DNA of 64,000 bases from Streptomyces sp. CB02959 (lineage in GTDB: Bacteria > Actinomycetota > Actinomycetes > Streptomycetales > Streptomycetaceae), in contig NZ_NNBP01000022.1 in the NCBI RefSeq assembly GCF_002803155.1, positions 62,001-126,000 of the forward strand, written 5' to 3'. The notes under the pieces are model-generated. The model ran no database searches. It was not told the origin of the DNA and worked only from the letters and a program-made list of their open reading frames with translations. Of this stretch, positions 27,327 through 36,421 are shown piece after piece; position 1 is the stretch's first letter, and each line of letters opens with the position of its first letter. A program made the position numbers and the translations under genes.

Positions 27327-29114
27327 GTGAGCCGCACCACCCAGGACAGCCACAGCGCCGGCCGGAACGGCACCGAAAACCAGCCACCCGACAGCCCCGC
27401 CACCGCCCGGCGCGGCCCCGTCGTCGCCGCCCTCATGCTCGGCATGGCCCTGGCCGCCCTCGACTCGACGATCATCGCCACCGCCGTCCCCCAGATCGTC
27501 GGCGACCTCGGCGGCTTCGCCGTCTTCTCCTGGCTCTTCTCCGGCTACCTCCTCGCCGTGACCGTCACCCTCCCCGTCTACGGCAAGCTCTCCGACACCT
27601 ACGGCCGCAAACCCATCCTGCTCGCCGGCATCATCCTCTTCCTCATCGGCTCCCTGGCCTGCGCAGGCGCCTGGAACATGGGCTCCCTGATCGCCTTCCG
27701 CATCCTCCAGGGCCTGGGCGGCGGCGCCCTCCAGGGCACCGTCCAGACCATCGCCGCCGACCTCTACCCGATGAAGGAACGCCCCAAGATCCAGTCCAAG
27801 CTCTCCAGCGTCTGGGCCACCTCCTCGGTCGCCGGCCCCGCACTGGGCGGCCTGCTCACCACCTACGGCGACTGGCGCTGGATCTTCCTGATCAACATCC
27901 CCGTCGGCGCCCTCGCCCTCTGGCTGATCGCCCGCCACTTCCACGACACCCGCCGCGACCGACCGGCCACCACCGGCCGCCGCCCCCGCGTCGACTGGCC
28001 CGGCGCACTCGCCATCTTCGCCACCGGCGGCCTGCTCCTCACCGCCCTCGTCCAGGGCGGCACCGCCTGGCCCTGGCTCTCCCTCCCGTCCCTCCTCCTG
28101 CTCACCGGCAGCGCCCTGGCCGCCGCGACCACCGTCCTGATCGAACGCCGCGCCGCCGAACCGATCATCCCCGGCTGGGTCTGGCGCCGCCGCACCATCT
28201 CCGCCGTCAACCTCGCCCTGGGCGCCCTGGGCCTGCTGATGGTCGCCCCGACCGTCTTCCTGCCCACCTACGCCCAGGCCGTCCTCGGCCTCGGCCCGAC
28301 CACCGCCGGCTTCGTGCTCTCCGTCATGACCCTGAGCTGGCCGATATCCGCCGCCCTCAGCAGCCGCGTCTACAACCGCATCGGCATCCGCAACTGCGCC
28401 CTCCTCGGCATCGGCGCCGCCGCCCTCGTCCTGTTCGCCTTCCCCCTGCTCCCCTACCCCGGCGCCGCCTGGCAGCCCGCCCTGCTCATGCTCGTCCTCG
28501 GCGCCGCGCTCGGCCTCTTCCAACTGCCGCTGATCATCGGCGTCCAGTCCTCCGTCGGCTACGCCGAACGCGGCACCGCCACCGCCTCCATCCTCTTCTG
28601 CCGCCAGGTCGGCCAGTCCCTCGGCGCGGCCCTCTTCGGCGCCATCGCCAACGCCACCCTCAACGACCGCCTCACCCACGCCCCCGCGGCCATCAGCACC
28701 GGCCTGCCGCACGACCTCGACGCCGTCTCGCACGCCCTCCGACACGCCGGCGCACTCACCGCCGACTACCTGCGCCGCGCCGTCGCCGCCACCGTCGAAC
28801 ACGTCTACCTGGGCGCCGCGGCCGCCGCCGCCCTCGCCTTCCTCACCGTCCTGCTCCTGGCCCCCCGCCGCTTCCCCGTCCACCCCGAAACCCACCCGTC
28901 CCCCACCACGGCGAACACCGACCACCACGACACAACGGGAACGGACGAGACGACCGGAACGACAACCGCGGTCGACACGACGGCCGCGGTCGGCACGACG
29001 GCTGCGGTCGGCACGGAGGGCAGTGACGGAGACGGGGACAGTGACAGGGACGCGATGAACGACGCGGTCAAGGCAAAGGGTGCCGACGACACCGGCGCCC
29101 CGCCCAGCAACTGA
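27327..29114 (+). CDS. MFS multidrug transporter, DHA2 (14-TM) family
   Basis: A 595-residue drug:H+ antiporter. LAALDSTIIATAVPQIVGDLGG in helix 1 and GKLSDTYGRKPI in the helix 2-3 loop are DHA2 signatures, and about 14 hydrophobic helices follow. GTG 27327 has an AGGAGGGGG ribosome-binding site. The last ~75 residues form a Thr/Asp/Gly-rich hydrophilic tail built from repeats (TTAAVGTTAAVGT). No regulator gene is adjacent. It is divergent from mfd. Confidence 0.92.
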   Translation: MSRTTQDSHSAGRNGTENQPPDSPATARRGPVVAALMLGMALAALDSTIIATAVPQIVGDLGGFAVFSWLFSGYLLAVTVTLPVYGKLSDTYGRKPILLAGIILFLIGSLACAGAWNMGSLIAFRILQGLGGGALQGTVQTIAADLYPMKERPKIQSKLSSVWATSSVAGPALGGLLTTYGDWRWIFLINIPVGALALWLIARHFHDTRRDRPATTGRRPRVDWPGALAIFATGGLLLTALVQGGTAWPWLSLPSLLLLTGSALAAATTVLIERRAAEPIIPGWVWRRRTISAVNLALGALGLLMVAPTVFLPTYAQAVLGLGPTTAGFVLSVMTLSWPISAALSSRVYNRIGIRNCALLGIGAAALVLFAFPLLPYPGAAWQPALLMLVLGAALGLFQLPLIIGVQSSVGYAERGTATASILFCRQVGQSLGAALFGAIANATLNDRLTHAPAAISTGLPHDLDAVSHALRHAGALTADYLRRAVAATVEHVYLGAAAAAALAFLTVLLLAPRRFPVHPETHPSPTTANTDHHDTTGTDETTGTTTAVDTTAAVGTTAAVGTEGSDGDGDSDRDAMNDAVKAKGADDTGAPPSN

Positions 29115-29137
29115 CTGCGCCTACGCCGCCTGCCCCC

Positions 29138-29180
29138 GTCTGCCGTCTGCCGTCTGCCGTCTGCCGTCTGCCGTCTGCCG
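29138..29180. repeat. 7-bp tandem repeat, about six copies of TGCCGTC
   Basis: Five perfect TGCCGTC units (29141-29175) with partial units on both sides lie in the 141-bp gap between the convergent MFS and coiled-coil genes. Confidence 0.9.
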
Positions 29181-29255
29181 ACGGGGCCTCGGCTGCCGCC
29201 TGGGGGCAACTTCCCGCCGGATGGCCGACGGCCGGCCGGGGGCACCTGCCGCGGC

Positions 29256-30305
29256 CTAACGCCGGCCCTGGCCTCCCCGGTCCGTCCGCGGCGACTCCGT
29301 CCCCAGCGCCTGCTCCCCATCCGAACCCTGTCCCTGGCCCGAACCAGCACCAGCACCAGCACCAGCACCAGCACCAGCAGCGGAACCAGCCCCGGCCCCC
29401 GACCCGGACCCGGACCCGGAGAACTCCGCCGGATCCTTCCCCGTCAACGCCGCCAGGCTGTTGCGCACGTGCGTCATATGGACCCGGACCTCCTCGCGCG
29501 CCTCGTCGTGCTCCCGCACGATCCGCTCGGTCGCCCGCTCGATCCGCTCCACCTCGACCCTGGCCTGCGCCGCCAGCTCCGCCGCCTGCGCCTCGGCGTC
29601 CTCCATCCCGTGCCGCGCGGACTCCTCGGTCTCCGCCGTCAGCCGCCGCCGCTCGGCCACCACCGCCTCCCCGTGGGCGTCCAGCTCGGCGACCCGCTGG
29701 TCCATCTCGGTCTCCAGACGCGCGAGTTCCCGCTCCAGAGCGTCCCACTCCTCGGCGTGCCGGGCCTCCTGGTCCTTCAGCAGCCGCTCGGTACGCCGCC
29801 GGGTCTCCGCCAGCTCCCCCGCCGCCTCCGCCCGCGACTGCTCGCCCTCCTGGACGGCCGCCGTCACCAGCTCCGCCGCCTCGTCAGCCGCCGCCTTCTC
29901 GGTACGCCGCGCGTCCTCCTCCACCTCCGTACGCAGCCGCTGCGCGGCCGTGTCCGCCGCGTCCTGGACGTCCTGCGCGTAGTCGGCCGCATCGTCGTGC
30001 GCCTGCTCCTCGTGCGCCGCCGCCTCGGACCGCAACCGCGCCGCCTCGGACTCCGCCGTCGTCAGGATCAGCCGCGACTGCTCACCGAGGGACTCGTACG
30101 TCTGCTCCGGAAGCTGCGCCACATAGGTACGCAGTTCGGCGAGTTCGGCCTCCATCTCGTTGGCCAGGACGGTCAGCCGGGCGGCGCGCTCCCAGCAGGA
30201 GTCGCGGTCGATCGAGAGCCCCTCGACACGCCGGTCCACGTCCTCCGGGCGATAGCCGCGCCCTCGTACGGTCTCGAACCCGTGAGGCGAAACCGAAGTA
30301 CTCAT
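29256..30305 (-). CDS. Long coiled-coil protein (DivIVA-like N-terminus, 'cellulose-binding protein' type)
   Basis: A 349-residue cytoplasmic protein. The N-terminus FETVRGRGYRPEDVDRRVEGL resembles the DivIVA-type start. Residues ~35-290 are almost continuous Ala/Glu/Arg heptads, predicting one long coiled coil. The C-terminal ~55 residues are Gly/Ser/Ala-Gly dipeptide repeats encoded partly by (GCACCA)n at 29347-29382. Streptomyces annotate such proteins as cellulose-binding, but the sequence only supports a cytoskeletal or polar scaffold role. It is transcribed alone, with 1 kb of noncoding sequence upstream. Confidence 0.75.
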   Translation of the reverse strand: MSTSVSPHGFETVRGRGYRPEDVDRRVEGLSIDRDSCWERAARLTVLANEMEAELAELRTYVAQLPEQTYESLGEQSRLILTTAESEAARLRSEAAAHEEQAHDDAADYAQDVQDAADTAAQRLRTEVEEDARRTEKAAADEAAELVTAAVQEGEQSRAEAAGELAETRRRTERLLKDQEARHAEEWDALERELARLETEMDQRVAELDAHGEAVVAERRRLTAETEESARHGMEDAEAQAAELAAQARVEVERIERATERIVREHDEAREEVRVHMTHVRNSLAALTGKDPAEFSGSGSGSGAGAGSAAGAGAGAGAGAGSGQGQGSDGEQALGTESPRTDRGGQGRR

Positions 30306-31338
30306 CCCTCAAGCCCCTCTCCGCTGCGCACCGCAGTCGCGCGGACCTGCAAGCTTCCGCACAGTCCCGCGCACATCTTTCTGGATCGGCCCGAAGCGGT
30401 TCCATCGCGACACTCCGCCCATTCCTTCCCACAAGGATGCGTCATTTGCCACCAGAAGCCGGAATTGGATCTTCGCCCGCGAGGGGGGTTTGCCACCTCC
30501 CACGTTGCCGCGACGAACCCACTCGCCCCGGTAAGGGCGGATTCACCGCAGGCAGGGGCTCGTTCACCGCAGGGCCTGGGCGCATTCACCGGAGGCTGAC
30601 GCAGGCCCACCACAGGGCGGTGCAGGTTCGCCCCAGCCCGGGGCGCATTCGCCGCAGCCTGGGGCGCATTCGCCGCAGGTCGGCGCAGGTCCGCCACGAG
30701 AGGCGGAGAATCCGTCACCGGAATGCGGGCCGCCGCCAGAACAAGCAGCCCCAAGGGCGGGCCCACTGACGGCCCGAAGAGTGGAACCCGAGAGCGAGAC
30801 CAACGGCAAGGCCAAGGCCAAGGGCAAGGGGCAAGAGCAAGGCCAAGAACGGAACCCAGGGGCGACACCAAGGGCGCAGCCCAAGAGCGACGCCAAGCCG
30901 GGTCCACCACCAGGGCAGCGGGGTCCACCGCCGGGTCGGCCAGGTCAGCCGCCGCGGCCGCCGGGTCAGCCGGGTCCACCGCCGGGCGCAGCCCGCTTCA
31001 CCGCCCGCGACACCGGCAGGCCCCGCCGACGCAACGCAAGGCGGGTTCACCACCCGGATACGTCACGCACACCGCGGGCCCCTGGCCGGTCAGCGACCAT
31101 CCGCCGCCACAACCGACAACCGCCGACCTTCGACCGGCAACCGGCAACCGGCAACCGGCAACCGGCAACCGGCAACAGCTTCACGGCCCCGCGTGCCACC
31201 CTCGCCCCGCCGCCGCCCCTCCCTCATTACGGCAACAATTACGGAGCGTGAGCAATTCCCTACTCCGTTACGGAGTGTAATTGACTGGTGGGTGCGGCGG
31301 TAGAGCCGATCCGCCGCACCCCCACCCTCGCGGGGCGC
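30306..31338. repeat. 1-kb noncoding stretch of degenerate tandem repeats
   Basis: No frame has convincing codon bias on either strand. From 30540 to 30700 a ~21-bp degenerate unit (around GGGGCGCATTCGCCGCAGCC) recurs. From 30800 to 30850 there are AAGGCC-type hexamers, from 30900 to 31000 Pro/Gly-coding GGTCCACCGCCGG repeats, and at 31134-31175 six copies of the 7-mer CCGGCAA. Overlapping frames on both strands can be translated into low-complexity peptides, which I regard as by-products of the repeats. Confidence 0.55.
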
Positions 31339-34300
31339 CTACAACAACCCGTCCCACATCTGCTCCAGCAGGACCGACCACCACGTCTCCGGCGACCCGA
31401 GCGCCGGCGGGTCCAGCGCCACCAGCTGCGCCTGGAAGTCCACCGTCCAGCGGCCGGCCTGCTCGGGCGTCAGCCCGTACCGCAGGCGCCACATCCGCCC
31501 CAGCATCGCCAGGCACCGCACGAACTCCGGCAGCCCGCTGTTCACGAACTGCGGCGCGACGGCCTGCCCGCCGGGCCCGGCCTCCAGCGGGACCGCCACG
31601 ATGTTCGCGGTCCCGTACTGGACGCACAACTGACGGCCGAAGTCGTTGCCCATCACCAGATACGAGCCCGCGTCCGGTGCCGGCTGCACCATCCGTTCCG
31701 CCGCCAGCTCCGCCAGCGTCGGCACCGGGCGCCCCGGCTGCGCCTGCGCCCAGAAGAACGGCCCGAAGTCGACCGGCAGCCCGGCCCACACCAGCGTCTG
31801 CGCAACGACATCCGGTACGCCCTGCCGGGAGACCGCCCGCTGGTCGAAACGGAAGATCCCCTGCGGCCCGAACGCCTGCTCCAGCTCGTGCCCGATGGCC
31901 TGCGGCGGCGCCGGAGGCACCGGCTGCACCTGCGACGGATGCGGCAGCGGCGCCCGCACCGGCGCGGGCCGCGCCGGCCCGTCGGCGACCTGGTGCAGCT
32001 CACCCTGATGCTCGATCAGGTGCCGGACGCCCTGCTGGCGCGAGGCGTGGTCCTTGCCGTACGGGGCGGTGTGGCTGATCCGCACCTGCGGCCAGTTCTC
32101 CCGGATCATCCGGGCGCAGTAGCCACCGGGCAGATCGCAGCACTCCAGCTCGGTGTGCAGTTCCACCACCTGCTGCGGCGGGACGTTCATCGCGCGCAGC
32201 TCGTGCAGCAGTTGCCACTCCGGATGCGGTGTACCCGGCGCCGACCGGCGCACGATCTTCTGTTCGCTGCCGTCCGGCGCGCGGTAGCTCAGGACGGCCA
32301 TGTAGCCAGGGCCGATGGTCGGCTGGCCACTGGGCGCCTGCGGATAGCCGTACGCACCGGGCGCACCCGGACCGACACCCTGTCCACCAGGAACGCCCTG
32401 TCCACCGGGTCCGCCCTGTCCACCAGGAGCGCCTTGCCCACCGGGAACGCCCGGTCCTCCAGGACCCGGCATACCGGGGCCCGGCACACCGGGCGGGCCC
32501 GGCGGCGGACCGGGCTGCGCCGGCGGGGCCATCGGCGGAGCCGGCGGCATACCGGGACCGGCGGCCGGCGGCATGCCGGGGCCGCCGGACAGCGCGGCAC
32601 CGTCCGCGAGCATCGTGGCCGCGGCGTGCACCCCACCCGCGGGGCCTCCTCCGGGACCACCCTGCGGAACGGACGGCGGAACGGACGGCGGAGCAGGCGG
32701 CGGAGGCGGACCGTCCTGGCCACCGGGGCCGGGGCCGGGAACGCCCGGAGCACCGCCGGGCTTGGCCGACGCCCCCAGGGGCTTCGGCGCGCCCAACGGG
32801 CCAGGAGGCGGCGGCGGAGGCATACCGGGACCGCCGGAAGCACCAGGGCCACCGGGACCACCGGAAGCACCGGGCCCACCCGGACCACCGGCGGCTCCGC
32901 CGGGACCGGGCGCGGCGGCTTGCAGGGCCGCGCCGTCCGCGAGCATCGTCGCCGCGGCGTGCACCCCGCCCCTGGGGCCACCTCCGGAACCACCAGGGCC
33001 AGCCGCACCGGAACCACCGGTACCGGAGCCACCGCCCGTATCGCCAGTACCGCCTGCACCACCTGAACCGCCGGTGGCAGCAGCGCCACCGGGTCCCCCG
33101 CCGGGGCCGTCCACCGCGCTCAAGTCCAGTTCGGAAGCGTCCAGTTGGGACACCAGCTGGGTCGGTACGTAACCGCCCGCCGGCGCGCCGGTCGCGACCG
33201 GGCCCGGGGCCGGCGGACCGTCGGCGGGACGCGCGTCCGCCTTCTGGGTCTCGGCGGCCGCGACGGCCTCGGGCGCCGGCCGTCCGCCGTCCCGGCCCGC
33301 GCCGGGAATTCCGGGCGTGCCAGGGGGAGGCGGCGGGCCGCCGGTGCTGCCGGGCATCGAGGAACCGTCCGCCAGCATCGTCGCCGCGGCGTGCACACCC
33401 CCGCCGGGGCGGCCCTCGGACGGCGGTGCCGGCGGCAGCACGCCGGGCGGCGGCGGTACGTCGGCGATCGGCGCCCCGGTCGGCGGCGGCAGGTCGCGCA
33501 GGGCACTCGGCGCCGTGGACGGCGAGGAGGGCATGGACGGCGCGGGCGGAGCCGGCGGCACACCGGGCGGCATGGGCGGCATCGGCGGCGGCGAGGGCGG
33601 CATCGGGGGCAGCCCACCGGGACCGCCGGCACCCGACTGCCCGGGCACGTCCGGCGACGGCGGGGGCAGCGTGGGCGAGATCTTCGTACGCGGCAACTGG
33701 CTTCCGCGGTGCAGCAGTTCGGTCTTGGCGTCGGGGCGCACCTGCGGCGTCGACGGAGTGTCCTCGTCGTCGGAACCCGCGAGCGGCGGCGCGAACACCG
33801 TCTGCGGCAGCGCCACCGATCGGTCCTCGCCGTTCCCGCCCGCGGTGGTGTCCGCGGCGGCCCACGGCGTGTCGTCAGCCGCGGAGGGGGCCGGGTCCCG
33901 GTCCGGTTCCGGGCCCGCGTTCACGCTGACGTCGGCCCAGGCATCCGCGGACGCGCCCCCGGCGTCGGCCACGGCCGACTGCCCGTCGGACGCGCTCCCG
34001 GCGCGCGCACCCGTCCCGGCCCCGGCCTCCGCGGCAGCCCCGGAAGCAGTTCCGGAACCATCAGAATCAGAACCACCAGAACCAGAACCAGCAGCAGAAA
34101 CGGACCCAGTGCCGGAAGCGGTCCCGCCCCCGGCCCCGGAAGCGGTCCCGGAAGCACCATCGCCCCCGTCGCCCGCCCCCTTCCGGCCGCCGAGCCCCAT
34201 CGCGTCCGCCGCCTCCTGCAACCACTCCGGCGGTGTCAGCAGGAACGACGTGGCTTCCAGGTCGATCCGCTGCGGCGGCTCCGCCGCCTCGTACCCGGCC

Positions 34301-34569
34301 TCCGCCGCCGCGCCGTACTCCTCCTCGTAGCGGCGGATCACCTCGCCCACCGGCAATCCGGGCCACAGCGTCGTCTCGCCGCTGTCCCGGGCGATCACCA
34401 GCCGGCTGCGGCTGCCCTCGCCGACCGGGCCGCCGCCCTCGCGGTCCTCCGCCCACGCCACGAAGCCCAGCGCGAACTCCCGTACCCGTACCTCCCGGTG
34501 GAAGGCGGGCGGCACCTCGCCGTTCACCCACCGCTCGGCGCGCTCCTGCGCCTGTGCGAACGTCACCAC
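31339..34569 (-). CDS. Multidomain conflict protein: Imm35-like - linker - XOO_2897-type deaminase - SUKH-4
   Basis: A 1076-residue protein without signal peptide or TM helices. The N-terminal ~90 residues (TFAQAQERAERWVNG, LGFVAWAEDREGG, TLWPGLPVGEVIRRYEEEYG) look like an Imm35/YrhB immunity fold. Residues ~150-750 are a Pro/Gly/Ser-rich linker carrying three copies of GGVHAAATMLADG. Residues ~756-870 form a nucleic-acid deaminase domain with HTE (~803) and CCDLPGGYC as the zinc-binding, catalytic pattern of the XOO_2897 family. The C-terminal ~180 residues (FRFDQRAVSRQGVP, FGRQLCVQYGTANIVAVPLE) match SUKH-4. GTG 34569 lies 5 bp after the upstream stop with GGAGGG in range, so it is coupled to the WHH-SUKH gene. 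Domain assignments are from motif memory. Confidence 0.75.
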   Translation of the reverse strand: MVTFAQAQERAERWVNGEVPPAFHREVRVREFALGFVAWAEDREGGGPVGEGSRSRLVIARDSGETTLWPGLPVGEVIRRYEEEYGAAAEAGYEAAEPPQRIDLEATSFLLTPPEWLQEAADAMGLGGRKGAGDGGDGASGTASGAGGGTASGTGSVSAAGSGSGGSDSDGSGTASGAAAEAGAGTGARAGSASDGQSAVADAGGASADAWADVSVNAGPEPDRDPAPSAADDTPWAAADTTAGGNGEDRSVALPQTVFAPPLAGSDDEDTPSTPQVRPDAKTELLHRGSQLPRTKISPTLPPPSPDVPGQSGAGGPGGLPPMPPSPPPMPPMPPGVPPAPPAPSMPSSPSTAPSALRDLPPPTGAPIADVPPPPGVLPPAPPSEGRPGGGVHAAATMLADGSSMPGSTGGPPPPPGTPGIPGAGRDGGRPAPEAVAAAETQKADARPADGPPAPGPVATGAPAGGYVPTQLVSQLDASELDLSAVDGPGGGPGGAAATGGSGGAGGTGDTGGGSGTGGSGAAGPGGSGGGPRGGVHAAATMLADGAALQAAAPGPGGAAGGPGGPGASGGPGGPGASGGPGMPPPPPPGPLGAPKPLGASAKPGGAPGVPGPGPGGQDGPPPPPAPPSVPPSVPQGGPGGGPAGGVHAAATMLADGAALSGGPGMPPAAGPGMPPAPPMAPPAQPGPPPGPPGVPGPGMPGPGGPGVPGGQGAPGGQGGPGGQGVPGGQGVGPGAPGAYGYPQAPSGQPTIGPGYMAVLSYRAPDGSEQKIVRRSAPGTPHPEWQLLHELRAMNVPPQQVVELHTELECCDLPGGYCARMIRENWPQVRISHTAPYGKDHASRQQGVRHLIEHQGELHQVADGPARPAPVRAPLPHPSQVQPVPPAPPQAIGHELEQAFGPQGIFRFDQRAVSRQGVPDVVAQTLVWAGLPVDFGPFFWAQAQPGRPVPTLAELAAERMVQPAPDAGSYLVMGNDFGRQLCVQYGTANIVAVPLEAGPGGQAVAPQFVNSGLPEFVRCLAMLGRMWRLRYGLTPEQAGRWTVDFQAQLVALDPPALGSPETWWSVLLEQMWDGLL

Positions 34570-34574
34570 TGCGC

Positions 34575-35582
34575 TCAGCCCTCCACCGGCACGGCGTACG
34601 CGAAGCCGCCGTCCACCATCAGGTTCGCCACCGTCTCCAGCTCCGGCGGATTGCCCGCCAGTCGCAGGAGGAAGTCGTCGAAGTCCCCACCACACGGCAG
34701 CATCAGCCGCTCCACCCGCTCCTGCACCGACCATCCGTCCTGATCGCGGGCGTCGTCGTACGGGCAGAACCACACCGAGCCCAGCGCCTCACCGCGCACC
34801 TTCACCGCGACCACTCCGCCCTGTGCGAACGCCACACCCAGATAGTCCTTGGTGAAGTGGTCGCGCAGGCACTTGTTCACGTAGACGAGATCGTTGACCG
34901 CGGCGTCGTCGCGCACCGCGAAGAACGGCTGGTCGACCAGGAGACCCAGCTCCGCGTCGAGCGCCGCCCCCACCGGCGCGCAGCCGCCCGCCGCCTTCAG
35001 GAACGACCGGTACGCCCCCGGCAGGCGGTAGCCCAGTGCCTCCTCGGCCTGCGCCACCTGCTCCTCGGCCACCGCCAGCTCCCGCCGCGGCAGTCCGAAG
35101 TGCACCGGGCGGGTCTCCTGAAGGGGCCGCGTCCCCCGCTTGTCGTGCGCCACCGCCGCCGTCGCCAGCCCCGCGTGGTGCCGCAGCAACGCCTTCACCT
35201 CGACGGGTACCAGTTCCATCCGCCGCGTTCCCGCCACGTGGTGCCAGGTCCAGCCGTGCGGTGTCGCCACGGCCGGCACGTCTATCCACAGTTCGTGGCC
35301 CTGTGCGTGCAGCGCCGCGTTCGCCGACACGAAGTCCGTCAGCCGCAGCTCGTCGACGCCGAAGCCCTCCGGCGGCTCGGCGATCTCCGCCGCCGCCCGG
35401 GCGTACGGCGAGAAGTCCGGGAAGCCGTTCGCGTCCATCCGCACTCCCGCCGGATACCGCGCGGCACGCACCGGATCCGGGAAGTGCACGACCTGCCCGG
35501 CATAGGCCGAGTTCGGTGGCACGGGACGTCCTCCGGCCTGGAGGCCGGGATGCGCCCCCAGCCCTTGCCGACCTGTCGTCAT
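34575..35582 (-). CDS. WHH-type HNH nuclease fused to a SUKH (SMI1/KNR4) domain
   Basis: A 335-residue cytoplasmic protein. Residues ~20-140 contain the WHH nuclease core TWHHVAGTRRMELVPVEVKALLRHHAG (Trp-His-His around 111-115), a metal-dependent DNase domain of polymorphic toxins. Residues ~165-335 form a SUKH-1/SMI1-KNR4 immunity domain (AEEALGYRLPGAYRSFLKAAGG, then VYVNKCLRDHF and GSVWFCPYDDARDQDG). ATG 35582 has AGGGGG nine bases upstream. It heads an operon whose next gene starts 5 bp after its stop. A toxin and its immunity module in one chain suggest an in-cis neutralised effector or a neutraliser with a decoy nuclease domain. Confidence 0.75.
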   Translation of the reverse strand: MTTGRQGLGAHPGLQAGGRPVPPNSAYAGQVVHFPDPVRAARYPAGVRMDANGFPDFSPYARAAAEIAEPPEGFGVDELRLTDFVSANAALHAQGHELWIDVPAVATPHGWTWHHVAGTRRMELVPVEVKALLRHHAGLATAAVAHDKRGTRPLQETRPVHFGLPRRELAVAEEQVAQAEEALGYRLPGAYRSFLKAAGGCAPVGAALDAELGLLVDQPFFAVRDDAAVNDLVYVNKCLRDHFTKDYLGVAFAQGGVVAVKVRGEALGSVWFCPYDDARDQDGWSVQERVERLMLPCGGDFDDFLLRLAGNPPELETVANLMVDGGFAYAVPVEG

Positions 35583-35879
35583 CGCGGTTGCCCCCTGGCT
35601 GAAGCTGGCTTTGGGGCACAGCCTATGCGGTGCCGCAACACCCTCCACCGCCCCCGCCCGCAGCGCACGTCAGCCCCGTGACACACCCGCGTCACCCCCT
35701 GCCCCGCACCCCTCGGCGCTCCCCGACCGCACCCCGCCGACCAGGCCCGTTACCGGACGACCGACAGACCGTCACACCTCAGTGACATCCCCGACAGCGC
35801 GCCCGACTACCGCAACACCCAGCACATTTGGCAATCTGACCTCCGCAACCGGGGGGATTGCAGGGAGGGAAGCACCACC
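35583..35879. promoter_or_regulatory. Divergent promoter region of the deaminase/SUKH island
   Basis: 297 bp separate the two arms of the island. GCAATC (35832-35837) and GATTGC, about 20 bp downstream, form a short inverted repeat just before the plus-strand ribosome-binding site. No clear -35/-10 pair was found on either strand. Confidence 0.4.
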
Positions 35880-36413
35880 ATGACCACCACCGCACACCAC
35901 ACGTCCACCACCGGCGACCCCCGCGCCACCGGTGACCCCCGCATCGGCTGGAGCGGCACCGCGGACGCCGACCGGGCCCCCGCTCTCCACCACCGCCGCG
36001 ACGGCATCCTCCCCACCATCGGCGCCGCCCTGTCGGTACGCGGACAAACCCTCACCTGTACGGCGAGCAAGGCCGAACAGCCCCCCACCCTGCACCCCCT
36101 CGTGCAGGACTTCCTCGACACCCTCACCACCGCGCAACGCGACCGCTTCACCGGCCGCTGCCCCGAAGCGGTCCTCCTCTCCCGCCATCTCCTCGCCGTC
36201 GAGGCCAACCGCGGCAAGCGCGCCTCCCGCAAACCCCTCACCAACGGCGAAGCCCGCCGCTCCCTGAAACACTCCAAGATCACCGCACGTCACATCCGCG
36301 AGGACGGCGACCCCCAGCACGGCAGCTACGCGCCCCCCTGCCGGTCCTGCGACGCACTCCTCGCCCACTTCGGCGTCATGCCCATCGGGGCCACGACGCC
36401 CCAAGGGAGCTGA
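35880..36413 (+). CDS. YwqJ-like nucleic acid/nucleotide deaminase
   Basis: A 177-residue soluble protein of the YwqJ deaminase family. The core is HPLVQDFLDTL, RFTGRCPEAVLLSRHL (C-x-E zinc/catalytic motif, Cys ~94, Glu ~96) and APPCRSCDALLAHFGV (PCxxC, ~154-158). These enzymes act as toxins by deaminating bases in nucleic acids. The first ~60 residues are Thr/His/Asp-rich without a recognisable export domain. ATG 35880 follows GGGAGGG. The SUKH-3 gene starts 8 bp after its stop, forming a toxin-immunity pair. Confidence 0.82.
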   Translation: MTTTAHHTSTTGDPRATGDPRIGWSGTADADRAPALHHRRDGILPTIGAALSVRGQTLTCTASKAEQPPTLHPLVQDFLDTLTTAQRDRFTGRCPEAVLLSRHLLAVEANRGKRASRKPLTNGEARRSLKHSKITARHIREDGDPQHGSYAPPCRSCDALLAHFGVMPIGATTPQGS

Positions 36414-36421
36414 CCGCCACG

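Noticed and set aside
27285..28928. 547-codon minus-strand open frame opposite the DHA2 transporter
   Set aside because: The translation is GGxE-type low complexity, the mirror image of hydrophobic transporter codons.
30302..31280. Open frames on both strands in the repeat region (e.g. 30302-30979 minus, 30781-31251 plus)
   Set aside because: Codon third positions are not GC-biased as in neighbouring genes, the peptides only reflect the DNA repeats, and no ribosome-binding site or family motif is present.
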